Shown one piece after another: positions 1 through 6,549 of a stretch of 23,084 bases of DNA. The stretch spans positions 1 to 23,084 of the forward strand of contig JAFQDR010000246.1 of NCBI GenBank assembly GCA_017415945.1. The letters run 5' to 3'. This DNA comes from Oscillospiraceae bacterium (GTDB taxonomy: Bacteria; Bacillota_A; Clostridia; Oscillospirales; Oscillospiraceae). The translations under genes and the position numbers were made by a program. Within the stretch, counting starts at the first letter, position 1, and each line of letters starts with the position of its first letter. The notes beneath the pieces were generated by a model. That model was not told the origin of the DNA, did no database searches, and was given only the letters and a program-made list of their open reading frames with translations.

Positions 1-653
1 GCCACAACGCCCAGGTCGTGGGTGATCATGATGATCGCCATACCCAGTTCTTCCTGCAGCTGCTTCATCAGGTCCAGAATCTGTGCCTGAATGGTAACAT
101 CCAGCGCGGTAGTGGGTTCGTCTGCGATCAGAATATCGGGTTCGCAGGCCAGAGCCATTGCGATCATAACACGCTGACGCATACCGCCGGAGAATTCGAA
201 GGGGTACTGCTTCATGCGCTTTTCGGGTTCGTTGATGTTGACCAGACGCAGCATTTCCACAGCGCGGTCGTATGCCTGCTGCTTGTCACGGTCGGTGTGC
301 AGCAGAATTGCTTCCATCAGCTGGTTGCCGATGGTCTGGGTGGGGTTCAGAGAGGTCATGGGGTCCTGGAAAATGATGGACACCTTATTGCCGCGAACGG
401 TCTTCATCACCTGTTCCCCTGCATCCACCAGTTCCTGACCATCCAGCTTGATGGAGCCGCCGATGATCTTGCCGGTGCCCGCCAGAATCTGCATAATGGA
501 GTATGCGGTAACGGACTTGCCGGAGCCGGATTCGCCAACGATGCCCAGAACCTTGCCGCGTTCCAGACTAAAGGAAACGCCGTTAACAGCCTTTACTTCA
601 CCTGCGTCCGTAAAGAAGGAGGTACGCAGTTCTTTTACTTCTAACAAAGCCAT
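1..653 (-). CDS. oppD: Oligopeptide/dipeptide ABC transporter ATPase OppD (3' end outside the window)
   Basis: This is the cytoplasmic nucleotide-binding subunit that energises import of short peptides through the OppB/OppC pore. The 217 visible residues contain Walker A GESGSGKS (about 40-47), Q-loop Gln96, signature FSGGMRQR (154-161), Walker B ILIADEP (from 174, Glu179 catalytic) and the H-loop His212, so the site is intact. The C-terminal part, where OppD/OppF proteins carry the oligopeptide C-terminal domain, lies beyond base 1. The ATG at 653 is preceded by AAAGGAG about 10 nt away and sits 18 nt after the oppC stop, so it is the third gene of an oppBCD operon. An oppF is expected further left but cannot be seen. 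The family call is firm; peptide versus nickel specificity cannot be settled from the ATPase alone. Confidence 0.93.
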   Translation of the reverse strand, partial: MALLEVKELRTSFFTDAGEVKAVNGVSFSLERGKVLGIVGESGSGKSVTAYSIMQILAGTGKIIGGSIKLDGQELVDAGEQVMKTVRGNKVSIIFQDPMTSLNPTQTIGNQLMEAILLHTDRDKQQAYDRAVEMLRLVNINEPEKRMKQYPFEFSGGMRQRVMIAMALACEPDILIADEPTTALDVTIQAQILDLMKQLQEELGMAIIMITHDLGVV

Positions 654-671
654 ATTCAGTACGCTCCTTTC

Positions 672-1736
672 TTAACCGTTGAGTTTGGGGTCGAATGCGT
701 CACGCAGACCGTCGCCGAACAGGTTCAGGGACAGAACGATCAGGGAGATGACGATTGCGGGAATAACGAGACGATAGGGGTAGGAGCTCATGCCGTTCAG
801 AGCATCGGAAGCCAGAGAGCCCAGAGAAGGCATGGGAGCGTTAACGCCCAGACCCAGGAAGGACAGGTAGCTTTCGGTGAAGATCGCGGAGGGGATCTGC
901 AGAGCGGTGGAGATAACCACAACGGAGATGCAGTTGGGCAGCAGGTGCTTCATGATGATCCACTTGCCGGGTGCGCCCGCAGCCTGAGCTGCCAGCACGT
1001 ATTCCTGTTCACGCAGGGACAGGATCTGACCGCGGATCTGACGGGACATGGAAACCCAGTACAGCAGACCGAACACGATGAACAGAGAGATCATATTGGT
1101 ACCCAATTTTGCAAGGACAGTGCCTTCGATGATGGGCTGCAGTGCTTCCTTCAAAACAGTGGACAGCAGAATAACCATCAGCATATCGGGCAGAGAGTAG
1201 ATGATGTCAACGATACGCATGATCACAAGGTCTACCTTGCCGCCGCAGTAGCCCGCGATGGAGCCTACGGTCAGACCGATGATCAAAACGATCAGAGAGG
1301 CAAAGAAGCCGACAGCCAGAGAAATGCGTGCGCCGTAAACAACGCGGATGAAGTAGTCACGGCCAGCGGCATCGGTGCCGAAGATGTGGGGGAATACGGT
1401 TTCGCCGGCATCAATGAGCTTCTGCTCGGTGCGGCCGTATTCAAAGGGAGCCAGGTTGGCAAAGCTTGCGTCAACGGGCTTGCCGGGGGTAGCGCCCAGC
1501 TGCTGGTCATAGCTGTAGGGCCAAACCGCAGGCAGGATGATGGAGCTGAGGGTAATGAGAATGATGACGATCAGAGAAACCAGAGCCACTCTGTTCTTCA
1601 CCAGACGCTTGCAGCCGTCCTTAAAGAAGGTGGAGGAGGGGCGCATCTGCACCATGTATTCCTTTTCTTCTGCGGAAGCGGGTGCAAAGCAATCCAGATC
1701 GGGGTGCATAGACAACTTTTTCAGATTCATATCCAT
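672..1736 (-). CDS. oppC: Oligopeptide ABC transporter permease OppC
   Basis: This is one of the two membrane-spanning subunits of the peptide importer. The 354-residue protein starts with a roughly 45-residue cytoplasmic tail, then the first membrane helix (about 48-70), an extracytoplasmic loop typical of OppC/DppC (about 71-130, with FGTDAAGRDYF), and the permease core with several helices. The EAA loop that contacts the ATPase is at about 245-268 (EYVLAAQAAGAPGKWIIMKH). The C-terminus GDGLRDAFDPKL is the usual OppC/DppC ending. AAGGAGG lies about 10 nt before the ATG at 1736. A second in-frame ATG two codons later (1730) is a possible alternative start. The gene begins 15 nt after oppB, consistent with one transcript. 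Confidence 0.95.
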   Translation of the reverse strand: MDMNLKKLSMHPDLDCFAPASAEEKEYMVQMRPSSTFFKDGCKRLVKNRVALVSLIVIILITLSSIILPAVWPYSYDQQLGATPGKPVDASFANLAPFEYGRTEQKLIDAGETVFPHIFGTDAAGRDYFIRVVYGARISLAVGFFASLIVLIIGLTVGSIAGYCGGKVDLVIMRIVDIIYSLPDMLMVILLSTVLKEALQPIIEGTVLAKLGTNMISLFIVFGLLYWVSMSRQIRGQILSLREQEYVLAAQAAGAPGKWIIMKHLLPNCISVVVISTALQIPSAIFTESYLSFLGLGVNAPMPSLGSLASDALNGMSSYPYRLVIPAIVISLIVLSLNLFGDGLRDAFDPKLNG

Positions 1737-1751
1737 ATTAAATTGTCCTCC

Positions 1752-2681
1752 TTATTCCAGATTGATGCGGGGGTCAACGACCTTGTACAGAATGTCGGAG
1801 ACCAGGTTCATAATAACGATGAGAGATGCCAGCACGATGGTGGTACCCATGATCAGGGGGTAGTCACGGTCGGTGATGGAGCCAACGAAGGCACGGCCGA
1901 TGCCGTTAACCGCGAAAATCTTTTCCACAACCAGAGAGCCGGTAACGATGTAAGCCAGCATAGGCCCAATGTAGGTGATAACGGGAATCAGCGCATTCTT
2001 CAGTGCGTGCTTGAAGATGATCTTCATGCCGCTGACACCCTTTGCCTTTGCGGTGCGGATGTAGTCCTGACCCAGAACGTCCAGCATGGAGGAGCGGGTC
2101 AGACGGGTGATGTTCGCCATGGGGCTCAAAGACAGAGTAATGATGGGCAGAATCAAGCCGGCTGCGGTGGTACCGTTTGCGGGAACCAGATTGAGCTTCA
2201 GCGCAAACAGCAGCAGCAACAGAGAGCCCATAATGAAGCTGGGCATGGAGACGCAGGCAGTGGAGAATACCATGATGCATCTGTCCAGAACGGAGTTACG
2301 CTTCAGAGCTGCCACAGCGCCCATTACAACGCCGAAGATGGTAGCGATGACCGCAGCTGCAACCCCCAGCTTAGCGGACACTGCCAGACCACGGCCGATA
2401 ATGTCGATAACATCCTGACCGCGCTGCTTCAGGGAGGGACCGAAATCGAACTTGGTGACGATGTCGGTCAGGTAGGTAATGTACTGTTCCATAACCGGTT
2501 TGTCCAGACCGTACTTGGCTTCCAGAGCCGCCTGAGCTGCAGCAGAAATTGCTTTTTCACCCAGGAAGGGGCCACCGGGAACTGCACGGGAGACGAAGAA
2601 AGTGATGGTGATGACGACCCAAACGGTCAGCAGCGCCAGCAGAACTCTCTTCAGGATATAAAACATTGTTTTGGAGTTCAT
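1752..2681 (-). CDS. oppB: Oligopeptide ABC transporter permease OppB
   Basis: First gene of the peptide-importer operon and partner permease of OppC. It has 309 residues from the chosen ATG at 2681: an N-terminal helix (about 8-31) followed by the AVPGGPF motif common in OppB, four to five further helices, the EAA loop at about 207-230 (DYIRTAKAKGVSGMKIIFKH) and the ending DILYKVVDPRI. The reading frame stays open 45 codons further upstream to 2816, but that stretch looks like leader RNA rather than protein. A GAAGGCGG ribosome site stands about 8 nt before the ATG at 2681, and the first membrane helix follows immediately, so the shorter start is preferred. No oppA precedes it; the only peptide-binding protein in the window is about 11 kb away. 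Confidence 0.94.
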   Translation of the reverse strand: MNSKTMFYILKRVLLALLTVWVVITITFFVSRAVPGGPFLGEKAISAAAQAALEAKYGLDKPVMEQYITYLTDIVTKFDFGPSLKQRGQDVIDIIGRGLAVSAKLGVAAAVIATIFGVVMGAVAALKRNSVLDRCIMVFSTACVSMPSFIMGSLLLLLFALKLNLVPANGTTAAGLILPIITLSLSPMANITRLTRSSMLDVLGQDYIRTAKAKGVSGMKIIFKHALKNALIPVITYIGPMLAYIVTGSLVVEKIFAVNGIGRAFVGSITDRDYPLIMGTTIVLASLIVIMNLVSDILYKVVDPRINLE

Positions 2682-2877
2682 TTTTATACCGCCTTCAATT
2701 ATTTTTTGTAGAACGCACGATTGGCTCGCAGCGGTAAACCTTGCAGAGAAAAAACCATACAGTCGCTCTCCGTCGGCTGCATCGTTTTCTCCCTGCAAGC
2801 AGGAGTCCCTCTGCAACTTTTTGCAACGCTCACTTTATTACTTTACCACGACGATGCGTTATCAGCGCATTATACAG
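2682..2877 (-). promoter_or_regulatory. Structured 5' leader of the opp operon, possible attenuator
   Basis: From the predicted transcription start (about 2877) to the oppB ATG there are about 196 nt, against roughly 22-43 nt for the other promoters called in this window. Seen in the minus-strand RNA, in order: a hairpin at the 5' end (ATGCG/CGCAT, 2853-2869); TTGCAGAG (2809-2816), which is perfectly complementary to CTCTGCAA (2741-2748); an inner hairpin at 2789-2805; and a hairpin at 2758-2781 (8 bp with one mismatch, loop ACGGAGAG) followed by six U (2749-2754). The last resembles an intrinsic terminator, and the long-range 8-bp pairing could compete with or enclose it. I do not recognise a known riboswitch class. 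Regulatory function is inference. Confidence 0.4.
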
Positions 2878-2883
2878 GTTACT

Positions 2884-2912
2884 ATTATAGAAGATATTAC
2901 AAATAATTTCAA
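2884..2912 (-). promoter_or_regulatory. Sigma-A promoter of the opp operon
   Basis: On the minus strand a -35 TTGAAA (2907-2912) and a -10 TATAAT (2884-2889) are separated by exactly 17 bp. This is the closest match to the sigma-A consensus in the window. It lies about 200 bp upstream of oppB and predicts a long leader. Confidence 0.8.
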
Positions 2913-3016
2913 CAAAAAAATGTGCATTTTACCCCCCAAACCATAAAGTTTGTGTAAAACAACACGAAAGCCCGTAATAATTTTTGCTTTTTGGGTATTT
3001 CGCTAAAGGAAATCCC

Positions 3017-3032
3017 ATTTCCCGCAGGAAAT
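3017..3032. repeat. Small perfect hairpin in the opp/hydrolase intergenic region
   Basis: ATTTCC and GGAAAT flank a CGCA loop, directly after an overlapping alternative pairing (GGAAAT-CCC-ATTTCC from 3009). The surrounding AT-rich stretch, 2913-3150, holds no gene that I can support. Confidence 0.4.
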
Positions 3033-3153
3033 ATCTCTGAAATTTTTGACACTAATGGCACTTTTATGCGGAAATCACATAATTTCTCACAGAAAAAGTG
3101 TAAAAAAACACATTCCCTCGTATTCTTGACGATGCTGAGGAAGTCTGTTTTCC

Positions 3154-3182
3154 TTGCCTTTTCCCGTGCTTTGCTCTACAAT
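3154..3182 (+). promoter_or_regulatory. Sigma-A promoter of the alpha/beta hydrolase gene
   Basis: TTGCCT (3154-3159) and TACAAT (3177-3182) are separated by 17 bp. The predicted start point near 3189 gives a 30-nt leader before the ATG at 3219. Confidence 0.6.
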
Positions 3183-3218
3183 ATAAATTTAGAAAACAAA
3201 GTATCGGAGGGTGCACCT

Positions 3219-4145
3219 ATGAGCAAGCTGACAGAACGTACATTTATATCCTGCAACAAGGTCAACACCGTTTACGTCCGCATCCGCCTCCCGGAGGGGC
3301 CCGTGCGGGCAACACTTCAGATTGCCCACGGTCTGGCGGAATACATCGACCGCTATGACGAGCTCATGGACTATCTGGCGGATGCAGGCTTCGCGGTCTA
3401 CGGCAACGACCACATCGGCCACGGCAACTCCGTCCACATGGATCGCTGGGGCTATGTGGGAGAGCAGGCAGGCTGGAACGTCATGCTGACGGATATGCAT
3501 ACGCTGGCAGAACAGATCCGCACCGAGCACCCCCATGTGCCCCACTTCCTGTTCGGGCATTCCATGGGCAGCTTTTTGGCACGCACCTACCTTATTAAAT
3601 ATCCCAACGAGCACGATGGCTGCATCATCTGCGGCACGGGGCATCCCCCCAGAGCCGTCACCATGGGAGCACGAGCCTTGGCCACGGTGGAGATCAAGCG
3701 CCACGGGGCAGGCTACTACAGCCAAATGCTGGACGGTGTCATGAACAAGCAGTACAACGGAGGCTACGACAATCCCCGCACCGCCTATGACTGGATCTCC
3801 TCCGACCCCAATCGGGTGGATGAATATATCACCGACCCCAAGTGCGGCTTTGTGCCCACCGCAGGGCTTTTGGGTGAGATTTTGAAGGGCATGAGCTATA
3901 TCACCTCTCCCCGCAACATTGAAAAGATGGCAAAGGATGTGCCCGTATACTTCATCAGCGGTGCCGCCGACCCTGTAGGGGAGCTGTCTCAAGGGGTCAT
4001 CCGCGCATACAAGGCCTTCCTCAAAGTGGGCATGAAGGATGTAAGTCTGAAGCTCTACCCCAATCTGCGCCACGAGATCATGCTGGAGGTAGACCGCGAC
4101 GAGGTCATGTCCGACGTTTTGAATTGGCTCACAGAACACTGCTAA
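3219..4145 (+). CDS. Alpha/beta hydrolase, monoacylglycerol lipase / lysophospholipase type
   Basis: A 308-residue serine hydrolase without a signal peptide, so probably cytoplasmic. The N-terminal strand region leads to AHGLAEYIDRY (36-46), whose HG is the usual oxyanion-hole motif of monoacylglycerol lipases, then GNDHIGHG (62-69). The nucleophile elbow is GHSMG with Ser115. The probable remaining triad members are Asp251 in GAADPVG and His285 in LRHEIM; a cap region lies at about 145-235. The length matches the lysophospholipase/hydrolase_4 family. The frame is open back to 2991, but GGAGG at 3206-3210, 8 nt before the ATG at 3219, and a promoter at 3154-3182 fix this start. It is monocistronic and ends at a shared terminator facing the response-regulator gene. 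The natural substrate, a lipid or another ester, cannot be told from sequence. Confidence 0.88.
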   Translation: MSKLTERTFISCNKVNTVYVRIRLPEGPVRATLQIAHGLAEYIDRYDELMDYLADAGFAVYGNDHIGHGNSVHMDRWGYVGEQAGWNVMLTDMHTLAEQIRTEHPHVPHFLFGHSMGSFLARTYLIKYPNEHDGCIICGTGHPPRAVTMGARALATVEIKRHGAGYYSQMLDGVMNKQYNGGYDNPRTAYDWISSDPNRVDEYITDPKCGFVPTAGLLGEILKGMSYITSPRNIEKMAKDVPVYFISGAADPVGELSQGVIRAYKAFLKVGMKDVSLKLYPNLRHEIMLEVDRDEVMSDVLNWLTEHC

Positions 4146-4148
4146 AAT

Positions 4149-4243
4149 CGCGCAGCGAAAATTTTCCTGTTGGGAAAAGTGAAAGTATGCCCCAAAGTGA
4201 AATTGACTTCGTCAGTGAAGTATTTTCTTCGAAAAATGATATT
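4149..4243. repeat. Array of short hairpins separated by GTGAAA-type linkers
   Basis: Directly after the hydrolase stop codon lie several small hairpins in series: AATTTTCC-TGTT-GGGAAAA, ACTTC-GTCA-GTGAAGT and ATTTTC-TTC-GAAAAAT. The linkers are GTGAAAGT, GTGAAATT and ATGATATT. I recognise this style (hairpins spaced by TGAAATT) from other clostridial genomes, where it recurs between genes; the function is unknown to me. Confidence 0.5.
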
Positions 4244-4277
4244 GTAAAAGCCGAAATCTCACGATTTCGGCTTTTAC
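4244..4277. terminator. Bidirectional intrinsic terminator between the hydrolase and response-regulator genes
   Basis: A 15-bp perfect stem, GTAAAAGCCGAAATC / GATTTCGGCTTTTAC, closes a 4-nt loop. It is followed by ATTTTAT on the plus strand and by an AT-rich stretch ending in ATTTTT on the minus strand. It lies between two convergent genes and can serve both. Confidence 0.85.
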
Positions 4278-4316
4278 ATTTTATGATACAGCAACGCTGG
4301 TTTTACGTTCATATGC

Positions 4317-4496
4317 CTCCGCAGTCGGTGAAGGAGGGGTTCTCAAGGGGCGCGACGCGTTAAGCAAATAGCCCAGTGGGCTGTTTGTAGCCAAAGCGGG
4401 AAGCAATCTATGATTGCGCCCCGGCGCCCATGGTTGGTTCCCCTTGAAATCGCGTCGGCGCAAGCCGATAGGGCACTTCAGCAGAAGTGCTCGCGA
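4317..4496. repeat. Composite multi-hairpin repeat element downstream of the response-regulator gene
   Basis: This gene-free stretch consists almost wholly of complementary segments: TCAAGGGG (from 4344) with CCCCTTGA (from 4440), AGCCCA/TGGGCT, GCAATC/GATTGC, and TCGGC-GCAA-GCCGA. It ends with GCACTTC-AGCA-GAAGTGC, and those last two hairpins are enclosed by AATCGCG/CGCGATT to form a three-way junction. The left end (GAAGGAGGGGTTCTC) resembles the GACGGAGGGGTTGTC of the repeat at 9591-9653, suggesting a decayed relative. The right end touches the stop codon of the response-regulator gene. No coding capacity is apparent. Confidence 0.55.
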
Positions 4497-5204
4497 TTAG
4501 TCCGCTTCGGCGATTCGGTAGCCAACGCCGACCTCGGTAAACAAATACTTGGGTTCTGCGGGATTGTCCTCGATCTTGCGGCGGATATTGGCCATGTTCA
4601 CACGGAGGATCTGGTTATCCCCGCCTGCGCGGGGGCCCCACAGCTCCTTCATAATAAAGTCATAGGTCAGCACCTTGCCCGCATGCTTGGCAAGCAGACT
4701 GACGATACGGAACTCACTGAGGGTCAGCTTCACGTTTTCTCCGCGCACCAGAGCCTGATGCTTGTTGAAGTCCACCACCAGATCCCCTACGCTGTAGGTT
4801 CCCTGCAAAGCGATCTCCGTATTGGTAGAAACGGTACGGGTATGGCGAATGGCGGTACGGACACGAGCCAGCAGCTCTGCGGTACCGAAGGGCTTGGTCA
4901 GGTAATCGTCTGCTCCTGCATCCAGTGCGGCGACCTTGTCCCGCTCGTGGCTACGTGCGGAAACTACCACAACAGGCAGCCCCGACCAGCCGCGGATATT
5001 CTTCAGCAGGTCCATACCGTCCATATCGGGAAGCCCCAGATCCAGAATGATCAAATCGGGACAGTGGGAGGATACCATAGACAATGCCTCCTGCCCCGTA
5101 CGGGCCCGCATTGCCTCGTAGCCGTTGTTGTTCAAAACAGTAGCAATAAAGTGGGCAATGCTCTTTTCATCTTCCACAACCAAAATTTTCTCTTTAATGT
5201 TCAT
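4497..5204 (-). CDS. KdpE-like OmpR-family response regulator
   Basis: A 235-residue two-component regulator. The receiver domain (about 5-118) has the acidic pocket Glu11/Asp12, the phosphoacceptor Asp55 in LIILDLGLPD, Ser82 and Lys104 in YLTKPF. The winged-helix DNA-binding domain (about 132-233) ends with the typical RRKIEDNPAEPKYLFTEVG region and GYRI. Its closest style is KdpE. It starts 25 nt after the kinase stop with AAGGAG 7 nt before the ATG, so both are one operon. No kdpFABC potassium-pump genes are visible, so a potassium role should not be assumed. A plausible local target is the lipoprotein gene upstream (6550-8121), whose promoter has OmpR-type direct repeats; that link is inference. 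Confidence 0.9.
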   Translation of the reverse strand: MNIKEKILVVEDEKSIAHFIATVLNNNGYEAMRARTGQEALSMVSSHCPDLIILDLGLPDMDGMDLLKNIRGWSGLPVVVVSARSHERDKVAALDAGADDYLTKPFGTAELLARVRTAIRHTRTVSTNTEIALQGTYSVGDLVVDFNKHQALVRGENVKLTLSEFRIVSLLAKHAGKVLTYDFIMKELWGPRAGGDNQILRVNMANIRRKIEDNPAEPKYLFTEVGVGYRIAEAD

Positions 5205-5229
5205 ATGTCAACTCCTTGTCAGCTCTGCC

Positions 5230-6294
5230 TTATTCCAATGGCAGGGCAAAGGAAAACTCTGCCCCCTGCTCCAAATTATGCGCTCGTATACCGCCTCCAT
5301 GAGCCTTCACAATGGTCAGGCATACACTCAAGCCGATGCCCATATTGCGCTTCATATCCCCCTGAGAGGTTTCGCTGTGCTTCATAGAGCCGTCAAACAG
5401 CCCTTCCAGCATATCCGCGGCAATGCCGACCCCGTTATCGGACACCACAAACTGTGCATAACGGCCTCGCTTGGTGACCTTGATGCTGATTTCCGTGGTG
5501 GTTTTTCCGTGGATCACCGCATTTTCCATTAAATTCACCAGCACCTGTTCAATGAGGATGGCATCCATGGGTACCCACAGCACCTCGTCAGGCACAGACA
5601 CCTTCAAAGACACATCGGGGTATCGCTTGCGGAACTTGGATGCCGCCACCGCAAGGACCTCCTCGGGCATTTCCGGCTGCTTTTTGATCTGCGCGCTGTC
5701 ACTGCCCACACGAGTAATGGACAGCAGATTTTCCACTACCTGGATCAGCCATTGGGCATCGTCGCGGACATCGGTCAGCAGCTCCCGCTGTTCCTCCTCC
5801 GTCAAGCCGGGGTTTTCCAGCATGACCGAGGTAGCCCCCACGATCCCTGTCAGTGGAGTGCGGATGTCGTGAGACACACTGCGCAGAAGATTTGCGCGCA
5901 TTTTGACCTTTTCATTTTCCAAGCGCAGCTCTTCCTTTTGCTTAGCCTGAGAGGTCAGGGCACAGGTAATGACAGAAACTGCAAGAAACGCCAAAAAGCT
6001 CAAGGGATAGCCCGCAATGGTAAAGTCGATTTCGAAATAGGGGTAGGTAAACACATAGTTTACACAAATAACCCCCAGCACCGCAGACAGCAGGCCGAAC
6101 AGATAACCGTTGGTGAAGCGGGATACCATCAGCACCACCAGAACAAACACGGGGGATGCAAAGCCATCGCCGCCGTCTGTCATACGCAGCACCGCGCAGA
6201 CCCCAATGGCGATCAGGAAGAAAAACAGCATCGTAACCGCATCCCGCCAAGAAACGGGAAACAGCTGTTTCCATTGTACCTTCTTTTTTGGCAT
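5230..6294 (-). CDS. Membrane sensor histidine kinase, DUF4118/KdpD-C-terminal type
   Basis: A 354-residue sensor kinase. Hydrophobic segments at about 20-36, 49-59, 64-83 and 96-114 form the four-helix DUF4118 sensor found in KdpD. The dimerisation domain follows with the phosphorylated His142 in VSHDIRTPLTG, then a HATPase domain with Asn254/Asn258 (N box), DNGVGI (286-291) and GIGLS (319-323). The large N-terminal KdpD and universal-stress domains of full KdpD are missing, so this is a short, stand-alone form. The frame is open to a GTG at 6315, but GGAGG 6 nt before the ATG at 6294 fixes the start chosen here. It is co-transcribed with the regulator downstream. Confidence 0.88.
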   Translation of the reverse strand: MPKKKVQWKQLFPVSWRDAVTMLFFFLIAIGVCAVLRMTDGGDGFASPVFVLVVLMVSRFTNGYLFGLLSAVLGVICVNYVFTYPYFEIDFTIAGYPLSFLAFLAVSVITCALTSQAKQKEELRLENEKVKMRANLLRSVSHDIRTPLTGIVGATSVMLENPGLTEEEQRELLTDVRDDAQWLIQVVENLLSITRVGSDSAQIKKQPEMPEEVLAVAASKFRKRYPDVSLKVSVPDEVLWVPMDAILIEQVLVNLMENAVIHGKTTTEISIKVTKRGRYAQFVVSDNGVGIAADMLEGLFDGSMKHSETSQGDMKRNMGIGLSVCLTIVKAHGGGIRAHNLEQGAEFSFALPLE

Positions 6295-6333
6295 ATTCTC
6301 CCTCCCTTTTGTCACACTGCACGGTTTTCGTAT

Positions 6334-6362
6334 ATTATAACATATCCTATGTAAAATGTCCG
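6334..6362 (-). promoter_or_regulatory. Extended -10 promoter of the two-component operon
   Basis: On the minus strand TGTTATAAT (-10 TATAAT at 6334-6339, with TG one base upstream) lies 17 bp from CGGACA (6357-6362). The predicted start near 6327 gives a 33-nt leader before the kinase ATG. Confidence 0.65.
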
Positions 6363-6364
6363 TT

Positions 6365-6419
6365 AATTATTTCAGCTCGAACCCACTGTTTTGTTATCGT
6401 TATAAAGGAGCCCGGTAAC
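6365..6419. repeat. Degenerate third copy of the 54-bp repeat
   Basis: It aligns without gaps to the two tandem units at 16191-16298. Shared parts are TCAGCTCG (TCGGCTC in the others), ATCGTT, nine variable bases, then CCCGGTA. It lies just upstream of the two-component promoter and reaches its -35 region. Confidence 0.5.
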
Positions 6420-6512
6420 GATTACACGGCATACAACATCCGTATTTCTTCGTTTAATACCCACTTGGCTGACCACTTTCCCGCACCGCAGCCCGAATAA
6501 CCGCCACAAAAT

Positions 6513-6541
6513 GGGAGCCTCCGCATTCCGCCGAAGCTCCC
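6513..6541 (-). terminator. Likely intrinsic terminator of the beta-helix lipoprotein gene
   Basis: GGGAGC/GCTCCC form a 6-bp stem extended by about three pairs including a wobble. On the minus strand it is followed by ATTTTGT, starting 9 nt after the stop codon. Confidence 0.55.
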
Positions 6542-6549
6542 CAATTTAT

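Noticed and set aside
945..2711. 588-codon open frame on the plus strand across the opp genes
   Set aside because: It is antisense to oppC and oppB, which have clear motifs and ribosome sites. Its translation is His/Gln/Asn/Asp-rich without any domain, as expected for a shadow frame.
2991..3218. N-terminal extension of the alpha/beta hydrolase
   Set aside because: A promoter at 3154-3182 and a ribosome site at 3206-3210 point to the ATG at 3219. The extension does not look like protein of this family.
4497..5204. Potassium-responsive KdpE controlling a Kdp pump
   Set aside because: No kdpF, A, B or C gene is present, and the partner kinase lacks the N-terminal KdpD sensor domains. The name is kept only as a similarity.
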